Shown here one piece after another: positions 36,282 through 46,541 of a stretch of 64,000 nt of DNA (within the stretch, counting starts at the first letter, position 1; every line of letters starts with the position of its first letter). The notes under the pieces were generated by a model, which made no database searches, was not told the DNA's origin, and worked only from the letters and a program-made list of their open reading frames with translations. The DNA is from Oxytricha trifallax. Its lineage: Eukaryota > Ciliophora > Spirotrichea > Sporadotrichida > Oxytrichidae. The position numbers were made by a program, and so were the translations under genes. The stretch lies in assembly GCA_000711775.1 (NCBI GenBank), contig ARYC01018444.1, forward strand, positions 53,342-117,341. The letters run 5' to 3'.

Positions 36282-36918
36282 GTTTCTTATTATTATTTTT
36301 TGACGATCTACATTGTAGTCAAGGGAACCAAGGATGTTTTAAGGTTACCAAAATTTTGCCAATTCATACCATATTCAATGGTCATATTTTAAATCTATTA
36401 AATGACATTCTTTGATTCGTTAATTCTACCCTTTAATTAAATCATGAACAAATTGAATGAAAACTATAATAAAAACGTAGTCATGAGTTAAAGGATTTAC
36501 AATGCTTTTATTTTTATGGTTTATAGTGCTATGTTTGAGAGGGGATCTTAAAGTTACGGTCTTTAATTCCCCACAATTTAATATAGCTGCTGCAGTGTGT
36601 CCTTTAATAAACAACTATAATTGTTTGCAAAATTAGTCATATTATGTTAAAATACCAATCTAAACACATTTTAATCAGAAGCTATCAGTTAAAAGACAAT
36701 TTTTAAAAATTTTAAACTAGATTTTTTATTTTTTAATTAATAAAATTATTTCTAATTAAATTCTAATTAAATATAAAAAAATAATAATAATAGTAAAATT
36801 CATTTTATCTAAGTATCCTTCTATATTCAACTTATAGTAAAATATCAAATTTTATTCGAAGTTTTATTAATATATTGTATTTTTTTTCATTAAAATTATT
36901 AATTTAACAATATTTGTA
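36282..36918. other. AT-rich spacer
   Basis: A 62-codon standard-code minus frame is present, but nothing recognisable. Confidence 0.35.
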
Positions 36919-37560
36919 TCACTGTAGTTTATAAACGCTTTCCATAACCCACATTAAGCATATTGGCATTTTAAGTTGCAAAATTCTTATTAAAAACATA
37001 GCTTCCTTGCTTTTTATTCTCCAAGTATTCTTTATTCGTAATATATTTTTTTGTGTTTAATATGTATGTGATCCTTGATGAATCAAGATGAAATATTCTT
37101 CCTCATTAGTTTCTGATCTCAATTTATTGTGTGGTAATTGTTGATTTATATCATTAGCTGTATTATAAATATGATATGATTTCAAATTCAAATTTGTGAC
37201 TGCTAAGAAACCTTAAAAATCATGGTTTTTCGAAATTGATTGATGTGTGCCTCCAAAATTTACTTAAGAATCTGTTTAATCATTCTGATTATAATGCTAA
37301 AAAAACTATTATTATAACTCTTGTTTGATCAAGACCCTAAATTAAATCATATCTTATATAGGATTAGCTGGAAGTACAATTAGATTATTTAATGTGATTT
37401 TAAGTTCTGTTTAAATTTGAGTAAAGTAGCTTTTTTATGAGTATATAGCTTTAAACTGTTTTAATTCATCATACATTGAATGGTATTTTGATTATTAATT
37501 ATTTCACTCTCCTCTTAATCCTCTTCTTCAATAATTATCAAAGAAATATTGCCTATTTTT
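36919..37560 (-). CDS. Unknown protein, C-terminal part beside TBE C
   Basis: From an internal Met at 37476 the frame is open for 185 codons (MYDELKQFKAIYSQKSYFT to VMESVYKLQ, then TGA). Just upstream another frame reads ISLIIIEEEDQEESEIINNQ up to the TBE C target site at 37565. Removing a 19-nt GTATGA...AAACAG segment joins the two frames, so the coding region probably continues to the transposon and is interrupted by it. Gln/Asn-rich, family unknown. Confidence 0.55.
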
Positions 37561-37729
37561 ACATATTCAAAACCCCAAAACCCTTTCAGTAGTTTGATTG
37601 AGTTTTTGATTGATAAAAGTAGACTATTAGTGCATACTTAATTAGGGTTTTAATCGGGTTTATGTAGGGGTTTAATGTTTAAATATTAGTATTTTAAGTG
37701 AGTATAACAAGCGAGTTTTTATAAATATT

Positions 37730-39178
37730 TCACACAAACATAAGCTTAGAGTCATGTGGCAGTTCTCTGAATTTTATCTTTCTAAGTTGATGTTTGATTG
37801 TTTCTATTGTTTGTTAATTCTCTTAGCTTGGCTTGATAATAGTTGAGTATGCAAGTTCTCTGAGACCTCCATTTATTTTATTTTTATCGAGATATTGTTT
37901 GATTCTCTGCTTAGAATCTCTCTCACCCCTGCAGCTAAAGTAATCGTTTCTTGGCATGTCGCTCTCTATTATTATTACTGCTAGAGCCCAGATATCCCAT
38001 TAAGTGTCTCCATCTCTCCAATCCTCTCTCTCTGGAAAATATCCAGGAGTGCCGTATACATTTCCTTATGCAGAGGCTTGCACTCTTTGAGCTCTGTTGA
38101 AGTCAATTATATAAACTCTAAGAGGCTGAAAGTTCATCATGATGTTCTCTGGCTTTAAGTCTCTATGAACATAACCTAGCTTGTGAAGCTCTTCAATTCC
38201 TTCAACTATCTGCTATACTATCTAGCTAATTTATCTCTGACATCTATTGTCAGATAAGAATTCTCTATTAGCCATTTCTAGTATAGGAAGCCTGAAGGCT
38301 ACATGATCTTTAGCAAGTAAAATAGCATCAAGCTAGATGATATGCCTGCACTCATTGAACTTTGCCTTTTAAAGAGCATAATACTCATTAGCAAATTCCA
38401 TTTGGAACTTGTCATCAGCAAGGAAGTAATTGAAAGGATATATCTTGTAAGCATATTAGTCATCAGTAATGACTCTCTTCTCTATTTTATCTTCAAGAGT
38501 GAGGTAGCTTTCTAGGCAAGAATCTAAGTCAATAATTTTTAATATGGGAATCTTCATTGCCTCTATTTTAACCATGATTTTATTGATCTCAGAGACTGGA
38601 AAGTTCTTGACTGCTTTCTTCATTTTAACTTACTTCTAGACTTCAACTCTAAGAGACTCCACTGGGTTTCTTGATCTTCTCTTTTAGAGGAATCTATTCC
38701 CTGTAGGTTCATGAATAAAGACAAAACTTTAATTGTGCTTTTTCTTTAAGTGCACTTTGAGGTCTCTAGTATGAGAATATGGCTTCTCACAGAACTCACA
38801 GACATATTTCCCATCTTTCTTTTAATGCTTGAGATATAACCTTGGCATATCGTTGTGTATATCTCTCAAGTGTCTCTTATAAGTTGACTTGTAAGGGAAA
38901 ACTTTATTGCATTCTTTGCATTAATAGTCAACTTTGGCTGGTATTTATTAATGCTCTATGGCGGGTTGTTTAACCTCCTTCTCAATTTGCACAGCTTCTT
39001 TGATAACCTCCTACTTAATTTAAATTTAAATCTCAAAGCTAGACTAGTAAAAGTTGTCATAACTAGGCTCCCACTGTGTACAAGCGTCTCTGGTCTCTAC
39101 TTTTCTTGGTTGCTGGAATGATAACTTTTTTTGGCTTGATCCAAGTAATGCAGCTCTTCTTAACAGGTTAGCGCTCAT
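37730..39178 (-). CDS. TBE C zinc-finger/kinase protein, intact (482 aa)
   Basis: Complete in the ciliate code. Start MSANLLRRAALLGSSQ, chosen because A and B start MAASL/MAANL; an in-frame upstream start at 39319 is less likely. Fingers YQCKECNKVFPYKSTYKRH (near residue 85) and YVCEFCEKPYSHTRDLKVH (near 120). Kinase-like domain: ITDDQYAYKIYPFNYF, ELHKLGYVHRDLKPENIMMN, DFNRAQR replacing the DFG loop, GTPGYFPERED as activation-segment end, TQWDIWALAVIIIE. Ends in TGA after SKLMFV. That it stays open in a truncated element is notable. Finger and kinase lineage suggests DNA binding plus signalling or scaffold function (inference). Confidence 0.95.
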
Positions 39179-39742
39179 TTTAGTTTGCTGATATATTTTA
39201 TTATAATAATGATAAAATATACCTTGATAAACTATAATAGGAGAGTATAAGGCACTCTGGTAGATTTTCGGCTGAGAGGTAAGAAAATTAAATAACCATA
39301 GAAGACTGTAAGTTGACATATTTTATGAGAATTTTATACGTTTTAGTAAATTAAAATATTCCTATTGAAGTTTTGTTTCTCTCGGAGGTCCTCCAAATCA
39401 AGTTGAACTTAATTTAGAGGTAATGTTTTTTAACATTTTTAAATTTAATCTGCTTCTAATTAAATTTAAACCTTAAAATTTAACTCCTAATAAAGTCTTA
39501 ACTTAATTTTGAGGACCTCCCAAAATAATTAAGCATTATTAGGAGCAATTTAATGGAGAAAGTTTTATCAAAATAGAAATCAATCTGTGAAACTTGAAGC
39601 AAGTTTTTCAATACTTCTCCTCATATCTTTTCAAGGTTGACCTCCAGTAGGTTATCCCTATTAAGTAGTAAGATCTTAATAAACTTAGAATTGATATCCA
39701 TAATTTTAAATTTCATTAACATTTCTAGAAAGAGGAAGCAAG
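39179..39742. promoter_or_regulatory. TBE C divergent intergenic region
   Basis: Between the divergently transcribed kinase and middle ORF, so both promoters should lie here. It contains inverted copies of GAGGTCCTCCAAA / GGACCTCCCAAAAT and repeated TTAATTTAAA tracts. The equivalent regions of A (23626-24186) and B (26879-27444) also contain internal inverted repeats around GGTACCAA/TTGGTACC. No defined promoter element is recognised. Confidence 0.4.
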
Positions 39743-40065
39743 ATGGAGTCTATGAATGATGCAATGAAGAGAATTTAATCTCAAGATTTAATAGGAAAAT
39801 TTCGAAGTAAAGAGGACCTCTATAGATATTTGGTATAGCAAGGTAAGTTCTTAAGTAAGATTAATAAATCCATTATAGTTGGATTGTTCTTGCCGACTTA
39901 GGAGGGAACTAAAATCTCATTCTTAAAAGCCTTACTGAGTGAAGAGAAAAAAGCTTTTAAGTCTAATGAAATTAGGATGATAGAGATACCTAACTACCCT
40001 GAAATATCAGTGACAAACCTATATGAAGATGCTATGAGTGATCCGGATGTTGCTCTCTACATTGA
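39743..40065 (+). pseudogene. TBE C middle ORF, 3' truncated
   Basis: Open from MESMNDAMKRIQSQDLIGKF through GLFLPTQEGTKISFLKALLS to DPDVALYID, then runs into repeat R sequence at about 40063. The retained part is uninterrupted, so the truncation is probably recent relative to the decay seen in copy A. Confidence 0.88.
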
Positions 40066-40216
40066 TTCGGGAGGAGACTAGGTGATAGCGAGAATGGTTT
40101 TTTCGGAGTTTTCTACTTCATGACTGCCACGGCACGGAATTGCCACGTCAACTCATTCAGATACGTCTTCGTCACGACTAAGATTGATGGTTTGATTTTA
40201 GTATTAACTACTGAAT
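40063..40216 (+). repeat. GC-rich repeat R, copy 4 (tail fragment)
   Basis: GGAGGAGACTAGGTGATAGC, GGTTTTTTCGGAGTTTTCTA, GATACGTCTTCGTCACGACT and the tail TTTGATTTTAGTATTAACTA match the last ~150 bp of copy 3. It joins directly to the truncated TBE C middle ORF. Confidence 0.85.
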
Positions 40217-40401
40217 GATAAATTTATTTGATTCCTAAATCATTAACTACAAAGAAATAATTTATTTTTAAAAAATCATAGCCACTATTAATAAATTACC
40301 ATATAGTTACTAATATAAAAAACAGGAATACCCATTTTAATTCTAAATCGAAATATGACTCTTATTAAATTTAATTTAATTTAATTATTTTCTTTACAGA
40401 G
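40217..40401. other. AT-rich spacer
   Basis: No feature except a possible intron end (TTTCTTTACAG) at 40391-40401 directly before the oxidoreductase coding sequence. Confidence 0.4.
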
Positions 40402-41180
40402 GATATTTTGTGATTGATGCTAGACTAAACTCAATAGTTGAAGGAGTTAATACCATTGACAAAATCCTCACACTTCATGACGGAGCAACTTTGGTAAGAT
40501 ATAATCTAATTAATTGATTTAATAGTCCTATGACAAGTTATGTATTGCAACTGGAGCAGCACCATTCAGACCAAGAATCCCAGGTATCGATCAAGAAAAT
40601 ATTCTTGTCTTGAGAAGTGCAAAAGATTAAGAAGAGATTAAGAGAAGAGCAGAGACTGCTAAGAAAGTCGTTATTATTGGAGGTGGCTTCATCGGATTTG
40701 AATCTGCATCAGGACTCAAGCTTAAGTATAATCAATATTACTGCATTTTCTTTATACTATTATGCAATATAAGGATGCTCAATCAGTAGGCATAGTCTAC
40801 TTAGAGAACTTCCCAATGGAGAGAGTCCTTGGAGTTGAAATCGGTGCATACTTGGCTTCCTAATATGAAAAGAATGGTGTGACTCTTCACAAGAACAGAA
40901 AAACAATTGAATTCAAGGGAGACGGTAAGAATGCCACTCACGTTGTGCTCGATGATGGCACTGTCCTCGAAGCCGACCTTGTCCTTATCGGTACTGGTGT
41001 TTTGCCAGGAACTTTTTCCTCTCAGGAACCGGAGTTGACTTGGACCCAATGGGAAGTGTCTTAGTTGACCCATATCTCCAATCAAGTATCAAGGATGTCT
41101 TTGCTGCTTGAGATATTGCCTCATACTCCTACTGGGTTACTGGTAAGACTCACAGAATTGAGCTTTACATCTCTGCTATG

Positions 41181-41243
41181 TAGATTAATAAATATAATCT
41201 CCAATCATAAATATCAATAATGGATAATTATATATTAACTATG
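41181..41243. other. IES, pointer CTATG (63 bp)
   Basis: CTATG at 41176-41180 and 41239-41243. Excision joins TACATCTCTGCTATG to GACCAAGG and restores YISAM-DQGSYAAFNM. The interior is AT-rich with stop and frame problems. Confidence 0.88.
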
Positions 41244-41346
41244 GACCAAGGTTCATACGCTGCTTTCAACATGCTAATTAAACTTGTTCTATTCGGTGGA
41301 GTTCCCTTCTACTGGACTAGACATTACAACAAGTCAATCCAATATG

Positions 41347-41372
41347 ATTTTTATGATTTCAATTTTAATATG
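41347..41372. other. IES, pointer AATATG (26 bp)
   Basis: AATATG at 41341-41346 and 41367-41372. Excision gives SIQYAGYATEYDEVYIQGSL in frame, as expected for this family. Confidence 0.88.
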
Positions 41373-41613
41373 CTGGATATGCCACTGAGTATGATGAAGT
41401 ATACATCCAAGGCAGCTTAGCAGACAGCAAATTTGCAGCTTTCTTCATTAAGGACAACATCGTGAAGGCTGCTGCTAGTCAAATGAACTCAGCTACTGTT
41501 TTGGCCTATCACGAAGCTATACAACAAAATAAATAAATACTATATATATATATATATAACAATTTATTATTTAAAATTCATAAAATGATATAAATTAATT
41601 AGTAAAAGATAAG

Positions 41614-43456
41614 ATGAATAAATCAGCCACAAAAATTCAAACACTCCTTTCCAGAGCATTGCTTAAAAACAAAGATAAAATAAATACTTAAAGTATAAAC
41701 TAACTGGTTAATTTAAGATACTTCTCTTCACATGATTTGTTTGCAAAGAGACTACGAGAGCTGAGATAAGCTTTTAAATAATAAGTTGAGACAAGTTAAC
41801 AATCTGTCAACCAATTAATATTATCAAGACAATTATAAACTGTAAAAACAGAGTTTTAATCTATTATTCTTAATTACTTTAAATTAGATTATATTCTATA
41901 AATAGTCTTCAAGTGGATAAAAAGCAGAGAAGAGTTAATATAAAGAATAATAAGGACAAACTGTAATCAAAGCAAGTGGAGGTACTCTGGATGATGAAGA
42001 AATACCTCAGCAAAGAAATTCTCATTACAAGACATACGGCAATGATAAACTATGAATAAATACGCAATTCTCTTTCATAAATTATTTCCTTTAGTTTATC
42101 ATGAGATCTGATTTGATATACAACCTAGAAATTGATGAAATTTTAGCCATTTTAAAGCGTGTCCGCACAAAATAAACCTATGGAAAGTAATCCAATGCCT
42201 TCTATCATGCATGTCTAGAAAGAATTAACAATCTGGCAACAGAACGCAACTCTAACATAAGAAAGCCATATATCTTGGAAATTATTGACGAATTAAATCA
42301 TTACGGGGCAAAAGATGAGGAGATTCTTGATAAATATAGAAATTCATAAGACCTTTTGACTAAAAGTGAGATATAAGATGATAGGATTTTTGCTAGACAC
42401 AAAGAAATAATCAGTGTAAAGTCTGGGTCATTTAGAACAGTACCTGGTGATATGGTGAATTTTTTGTATTAAAATCTTAGTAAAGGTTTCTTCAGAACTT
42501 ATTCACTTAGTTTGACGATGAGTAGGAAAGTAAAACAAAGCTTAGTATATTTGACGTGCTAGCTAGTTACATTGAACTTTATTAAAACTTGGAGGTAAGA
42601 ATCAATGACATGCTAAACATGCACCCTCAATAAATATCTCCCAAAGAAGCTTTAGATATATTGGTGAGTTACTGCATTGCCCAGGAAGGTACAAACACGC
42701 TAATTATCAAACTTATTGAGTGCATGCGAAAAGGATAGGAAGAGTACAACATGACAGGGGTGGAATTAATACTCAATTATTTTCCATATGTCATTTGGAA
42801 GAGCGAAGTTGACTTAATCAGACTAAGAGAGAGATTTTACTACCCAATCTTGATGAAAATAAGTGATAACGTTGAAAATATAGATAATCGATAATTTCTA
42901 GGTATATTTTGAGGAATGACACTTTCTGGAGATGCAGTATTCAAATTAGATTTGCTGAACAGTTCCTTAATTCATATGTGAAAAGGACCAAAGATCCAGT
43001 AAATAAATTAAGTTTCCAGGATACGTTAATCTTTCTAGAACTATATGTACAGTTTATTAGAGCAAACCCTTAAATTATGGAATAGGTAAATACTTAGCAG
43101 TTGATCTAATTCACCAATAATTTAGTTTTCAATAATGACTATTCTGGGTGTATGGTAGCATAGTTGGCCAGTAATCTTTCAATAAAACTTCAGTTGATTT
43201 AGTAGAAGAAAGTCTAAGTAGACTCCTAAAGCAAGAGCTTCTGCTTTAAAAGAATCTAGAAAATGACAATGAAGCAGACGTGAGAGAGGGGCTTCAAACT
43301 ATGAATGTTAAAGACCTAGAAATCATTGAGCACTACTACAATTAAAATGTGAATTTGAAGGAAGTTTCTAAGAGACAAAAAGAAATACTTAAACTTATCA
43401 AATAAGCCAAGCATTGGGATAAACCAGAGAACGAAAGAAAGTGGTTTCATATTTGA
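41614..43456 (+). pseudogene. Probable mitochondrial helical-repeat protein
   Basis: Starts MNKSATKIQTLLSRALLKNK and continues LRYFSSHDLFAKRLRELRQ: basic, Ser/Leu-rich and without acids at first, as in a mitochondrial targeting peptide. Later frames read EIDEILAILKRVRTKQ, YILEIIDELNHYGAKDEEIL, DILVSYCIAQEGTNTLIIKL and QDTLIFLELYVQFIRANPQ, repeated amphipathic helices like the FAST/octotricopeptide type proteins of mitochondria. Several frame changes occur. Some would be fixed by very short GT...AG segments (16 nt after LYQN, 23 nt after AQLA), others not, so unrecognised IESs or decay remain possible. Ends in TGA after NERKWFHI. Confidence 0.5.
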
Positions 43457-43553
43457 AGTGCAATGTGAATATAATTTAAATTAAAGTATAATAATGAGTT
43501 AATTATTGTTAAGCATGAAAGAGTTAAATAAAATGTCATTTAAATATTTTAAG

Positions 43554-43709
43554 TCAGTAATTTTCTAATTGTTTGACTGTTTAAGCAGTGGTAACTGGAG
43601 CTCTTTTGTAGCAGTAGTGCTCTCTCTTGCATTTTGAACCACCTCTGTTGGACTTGAGTTTAGCTTTAACTGAATCAACAGTCTCAAAACCTGATTTAAT
43701 TCCAATCAT
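43554..43709 (-). CDS. Short ORF or C-terminal segment, unknown
   Basis: 51 codons from MIGIKSGFETVDSVKAKLKS through NRGGSKCKREHYCYKRAP to a TGA after VKQLENY. Basic, with Cys/His residues. It may be the last macronuclear-destined segment of a longer gene, since Met is only the first one available. Divergent from the p24 gene, 58 bp away. Confidence 0.45.
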
Positions 43710-43767
43710 TAAAAACCTGATTGTAAAATCGTAATTGTAATTATAATTAAAGTAGAATATTGAAATA

Positions 43768-44796
43768 ATGAAAGCACTTTTATTTTCCCTTGGTAATCTT
43801 ACACTCTTTCACTTATCCCACTTTTTGTTTTAGTTTTATTAACGTCAAAGAATTTGTTTACTTTTAGGCAAGTTGCAGAACCCAATTACAATGAGAATGT
43901 TCAAATCGACAGAGGTGTGACTCCAGATCAAATAGAATAAATCGCAGCAAATGCGACAATTAAAGAAAATAGTAGCGTCGAAGATGTTGAGCTCATGAAG
44001 GAATGGGAGTAATATATGCATGATTTCGTACCTGAAGATATTACTACTAATATCATAGAACCTAAACAAGAAGTGGTAAAGATATGTGATAGATAGAGCG
44101 ATAAATTACTCCAAATATTTAAGTCTAATTGATTATTTTAGAGTTTTTATGAAGATGTGAGATAAGATTCAATATACATAAGAGGAGCATATTTCGTGGG
44201 ATAGTCTAATGGAAAAAATAAATTCATTGATTTCTTTGTACTTGACCTCAACAATAAAGTATTATTCAGTAGAAGAAAGGCAGAAGAGGGCATCTTCAGA
44301 TTTAACACTACAATCCCAGGAACTTACACTTTTGTCTTCTCAAATATGAAGGTATGCATATTATTCAGCTTTTTAAAAATTGATTTATTGACACTCTTTG
44401 TTATTTTAGGACAGAAGAGGAACAAAGGATGTGACCTTGACAATCCACACTCCAGGCAATGACGAATCAAACGAACTCCTTGATGGAACTAAAGAATCTT
44501 TAGACAATCAATCACTATCAAACTCTGAGTAAGCTTTAATCCAAGAAGGTGAAGTGGAAGATGATGATATTCGCAGCATCCGTTAATACCTCAAAACTAT
44601 CTTCTCAGATTTACGTCATATTTCCATGGAAGCTAAATTCTCCAGCTACAGATAATAAACTCACAATGATGCTGTTGAGGACAACAATAGATACAATTTG
44701 TACATGGCGGCACTTGAGTCATTGGCATTTATCGCCATATGTTTCGCACAAGTCTATCACATAAAATATTTCCTCGAGAATAAGAGAGTTATTTGA
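43768..44796 (+). CDS. p24/TMED-family cargo receptor, complete
   Basis: Exons 43768-43792, 43834-44075, 44142-44351, 44410-44796 (introns 41, 66 and 58 nt, all GT...AG) give 287 codons ending in TGA. The first intron sits inside the signal peptide MKALLFSLVLLTSKN. An acidic N-terminal region is followed by a GOLD-type domain (GAYFVGQSNGKNKFIDFFV, GIFRFNTTIPGTYTFVFSN) and a Gln-rich coiled stretch. Next comes one C-terminal membrane helix ESLAFIAICFAQVYHIKYF and the tail ENKRVI. p24 proteins cycle between ER and Golgi and sort cargo into COPII/COPI vesicles. Uninterrupted by IESs and free of internal TGA, so it is the best evidence for the genetic code used here. Confidence 0.92.
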
Positions 44797-45133
44797 GATA
44801 AAGATTATGCATGAGTCTGAAAATTAGATTAATGTCACAATAGCAAAAATAAAATACATTTTAATATTATGTTAGATTTTACCTGTATTTTTTATTTCAT
44901 AAAGTTAATTTAAGAAGTAAAACGGGATTATGAAAAAAAATAAACAATTTAAAACATTGCAAATTTTCAAATTTTCCTCTTCAAAATTGTTGTTGATTAA
45001 AACCAGTTAAAAATATAAACAAATATTTATAATAATAATAATAATAATTGTGTGTAATTTTATTACTATTTTGTATTATAATAATATTAAGTGTTGTCTT
45101 TTAAGAACATTTTTTAATTATCTTAATTAAGAA
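44797..45133. other. AT-rich intergenic
   Basis: Contains an (AAT)n/(TAA)n run near 45028-45048. No gene seen. Confidence 0.4.
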
Positions 45134-45730
45134 TGAGATTAGGATCCTCCAATTCTTCTTCTTCCTCCTCATCCTCAATGTCTCCCCCTTCATAATTCTA
45201 CTACATCATTCCATACTCACCCCTATTGTGCTACTAGTAATTAGGATTGTAATTAACAGCAAAAATCTAGCCCCCTATTTCCATTGTTTGAGTTATAGTG
45301 TTTTTTGAAACAATTATATTTGTTGTTGCTACTGCATTTGGAGTTGAATCATTTGCTAGTGATATAGTTCTGGGTTTTTAGCTAGTAGCTTTTCATCAAG
45401 GATTTACAGCTTCTCACTGCACATCATAAGGAGTGATCCATCAGGTGCGTACATTGGCGCAGGTATCATATTGCCATCCTCGTCCATTATCATCTGGCTA
45501 CTCTGTGAATTTATAAACTATCCATTAGCATCTCGCATGGAATGAGTCCTCTCGTGTGCTGTAAAATTAGAGATTGAGTAACTCTCTTGTGGCAACTGGG
45601 GTAAGAACATACATAGGGCTTTTCACCGGTGTGAGTTCGCAAGGGAATTCTTAAATTGAAGTCCAGGGAGAATTTCTAGCTGCAGATGTCACATTTATAG
45701 GGCTTTTCTCCGGTGTGCACCTACTGATGT

Positions 45731-45758
45731 AAAAATAATAATAAATTCAATTTCTTGT
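45731..45758. other. IES, pointer TGT/ACA (28 bp)
   Basis: TGT at 45728-45730 and 45756-45758. Excision restores KLKRHQ-QVHTGEKPYKC across the finger linker, including the zinc-binding His that is otherwise missing. Confidence 0.82.
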
Positions 45759-45796
45759 CTTTTTAGCTTAGAATTATCTAAAAATTTCTTCCCACA

Positions 45797-46114
45797 TGTT
45801 GGCAACTTTGAAATTCAAATATATTAGTTTGTTTATAAAACATATATAGTAAATAAAATTAATGAATTATTTTGTCAGTTAATTAATTTAGTGGTTTAAA
45901 TAAATTGTGAAATGAAATAAAAGTTATTTTATCAATCTTTTTATATATCGTAACTTAAAAATAATAATTTAAAGCAATAATAATATATATTTTATATTTT
46001 CGTGAATATACATTCTTTCTCCATGAGCTATCTAATGCTTTCTATAAGATCCTAAATTAAAAATTTAATCTTTTATTATTTATAAATACCATAGTCAAAG
46101 AATACTTTCCCACA
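45797..46114. other. IES, pointer TTCCCACA (318 bp)
   Basis: TTCCCACA at 45789-45796 and 46107-46114 (TGTGGGAA on the coding strand). Each copy lies in what looks like half a finger: CGKVFFD on one side, CGKKFLDNSK on the other. Excision gives one normal DDCGKKFLDNSKLKRH. Confidence 0.88.
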
Positions 46115-46541
46115 ATCGTCTTCCTATCAAACAGATTTCTTGGAAACTCTCTCCTTATCAATCTTTGCATTTTATAGTGGAGTGAATAAATCTAGGGTCT
46201 GTTGAGCTGCCTTTTTATATTATATGTGTTCTTGCAGTGTGATTTCTTCTTGCTATGGTTAAACTGGGGCTTCCTATTCCTGCTCTGTTTTGAAAGTTAC
46301 GTCTCTTGTTAAGGTTTCAATTAATAATAAGGAATTCAACTATTGGAAAAGAACTCAAACCATTGACCTTCTCGTAATACTATACGTTGAATTTTGGCGG
46401 TTGAGCTGCAATAGTAACTGTATTCAGGTTATCTACACAAATCCACTTTTGAATCCAAATGTCATTTCCATATTCAATAACGTTTGGCTTTAGTACCTAT
46501 CTCTTCTCCCATTTCCTGACTGGCTTCTTGGAGATATCTTC

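Larger units (their letters stand above)
37568..40065 (-). mobile_element. TBE transposon copy C, truncated
   Basis: One end is present: CAAAACCCCAAAACCC, then TTTCAGTAGTTTGATTGAGT and TTAGGGTTTTAATCGGGTTT, preceded by ATT at 37565-37567. The end sequence matches copy D (62705) rather than A/B, so C and D form a second subfamily. Kinase (-) is complete. The middle ORF (+) stops after about 107 codons where the sequence switches into the tail of repeat R near 40063. Transposase and the other end are missing. Confidence 0.92.
40402..41537 (+). pseudogene. AIF-like FAD/NAD(P)H oxidoreductase, N-terminally incomplete
   Basis: Matches pyridine-nucleotide-disulphide oxidoreductases of the AIF/AIFM3 type. 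After a 32-nt intron (GTAAGA...AATAG, about 40495-40526): SYDKLCIATGAAPFRPRIPG, then the NAD-binding glycine motif VVIIGGGFIGFESASG, a second intron (GTATAA...ATAAG), GTVLEADLVLIGTGVLP, VDLDPMGSVLVDPYLQSSIK and the C-terminal DQGSYAAFNM...PFYWTRHYNKSIQY. Two IESs (41181-41243, 41347-41372) interrupt it. Defects: a probable lost T in the run at about 41010 shifts the frame, and FAAGDIA, conserved in the family, reads FAA-TGA-DIA near 41113. The first FAD motif is missing; upstream lies repeat R. Confidence 0.85.

Noticed and set aside
39179-39319. Upstream start for the TBE C kinase at 39319
   Set aside because: Adds about 47 hydrophobic residues absent from copies A and B, whose start aligns with 39178.
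41002-41032. A 17-bp IES in the AIF-like gene using the repeat CAGGAAC
   Set aside because: Its removal does restore the frame but deletes about five residues that the family normally has between GVLP and GTGVDLD. A single lost T in the run explains it better.
40801-41085. Minus-strand ORF opposite the AIF-like gene
   Set aside because: Shadow of the conserved plus-strand coding frame.
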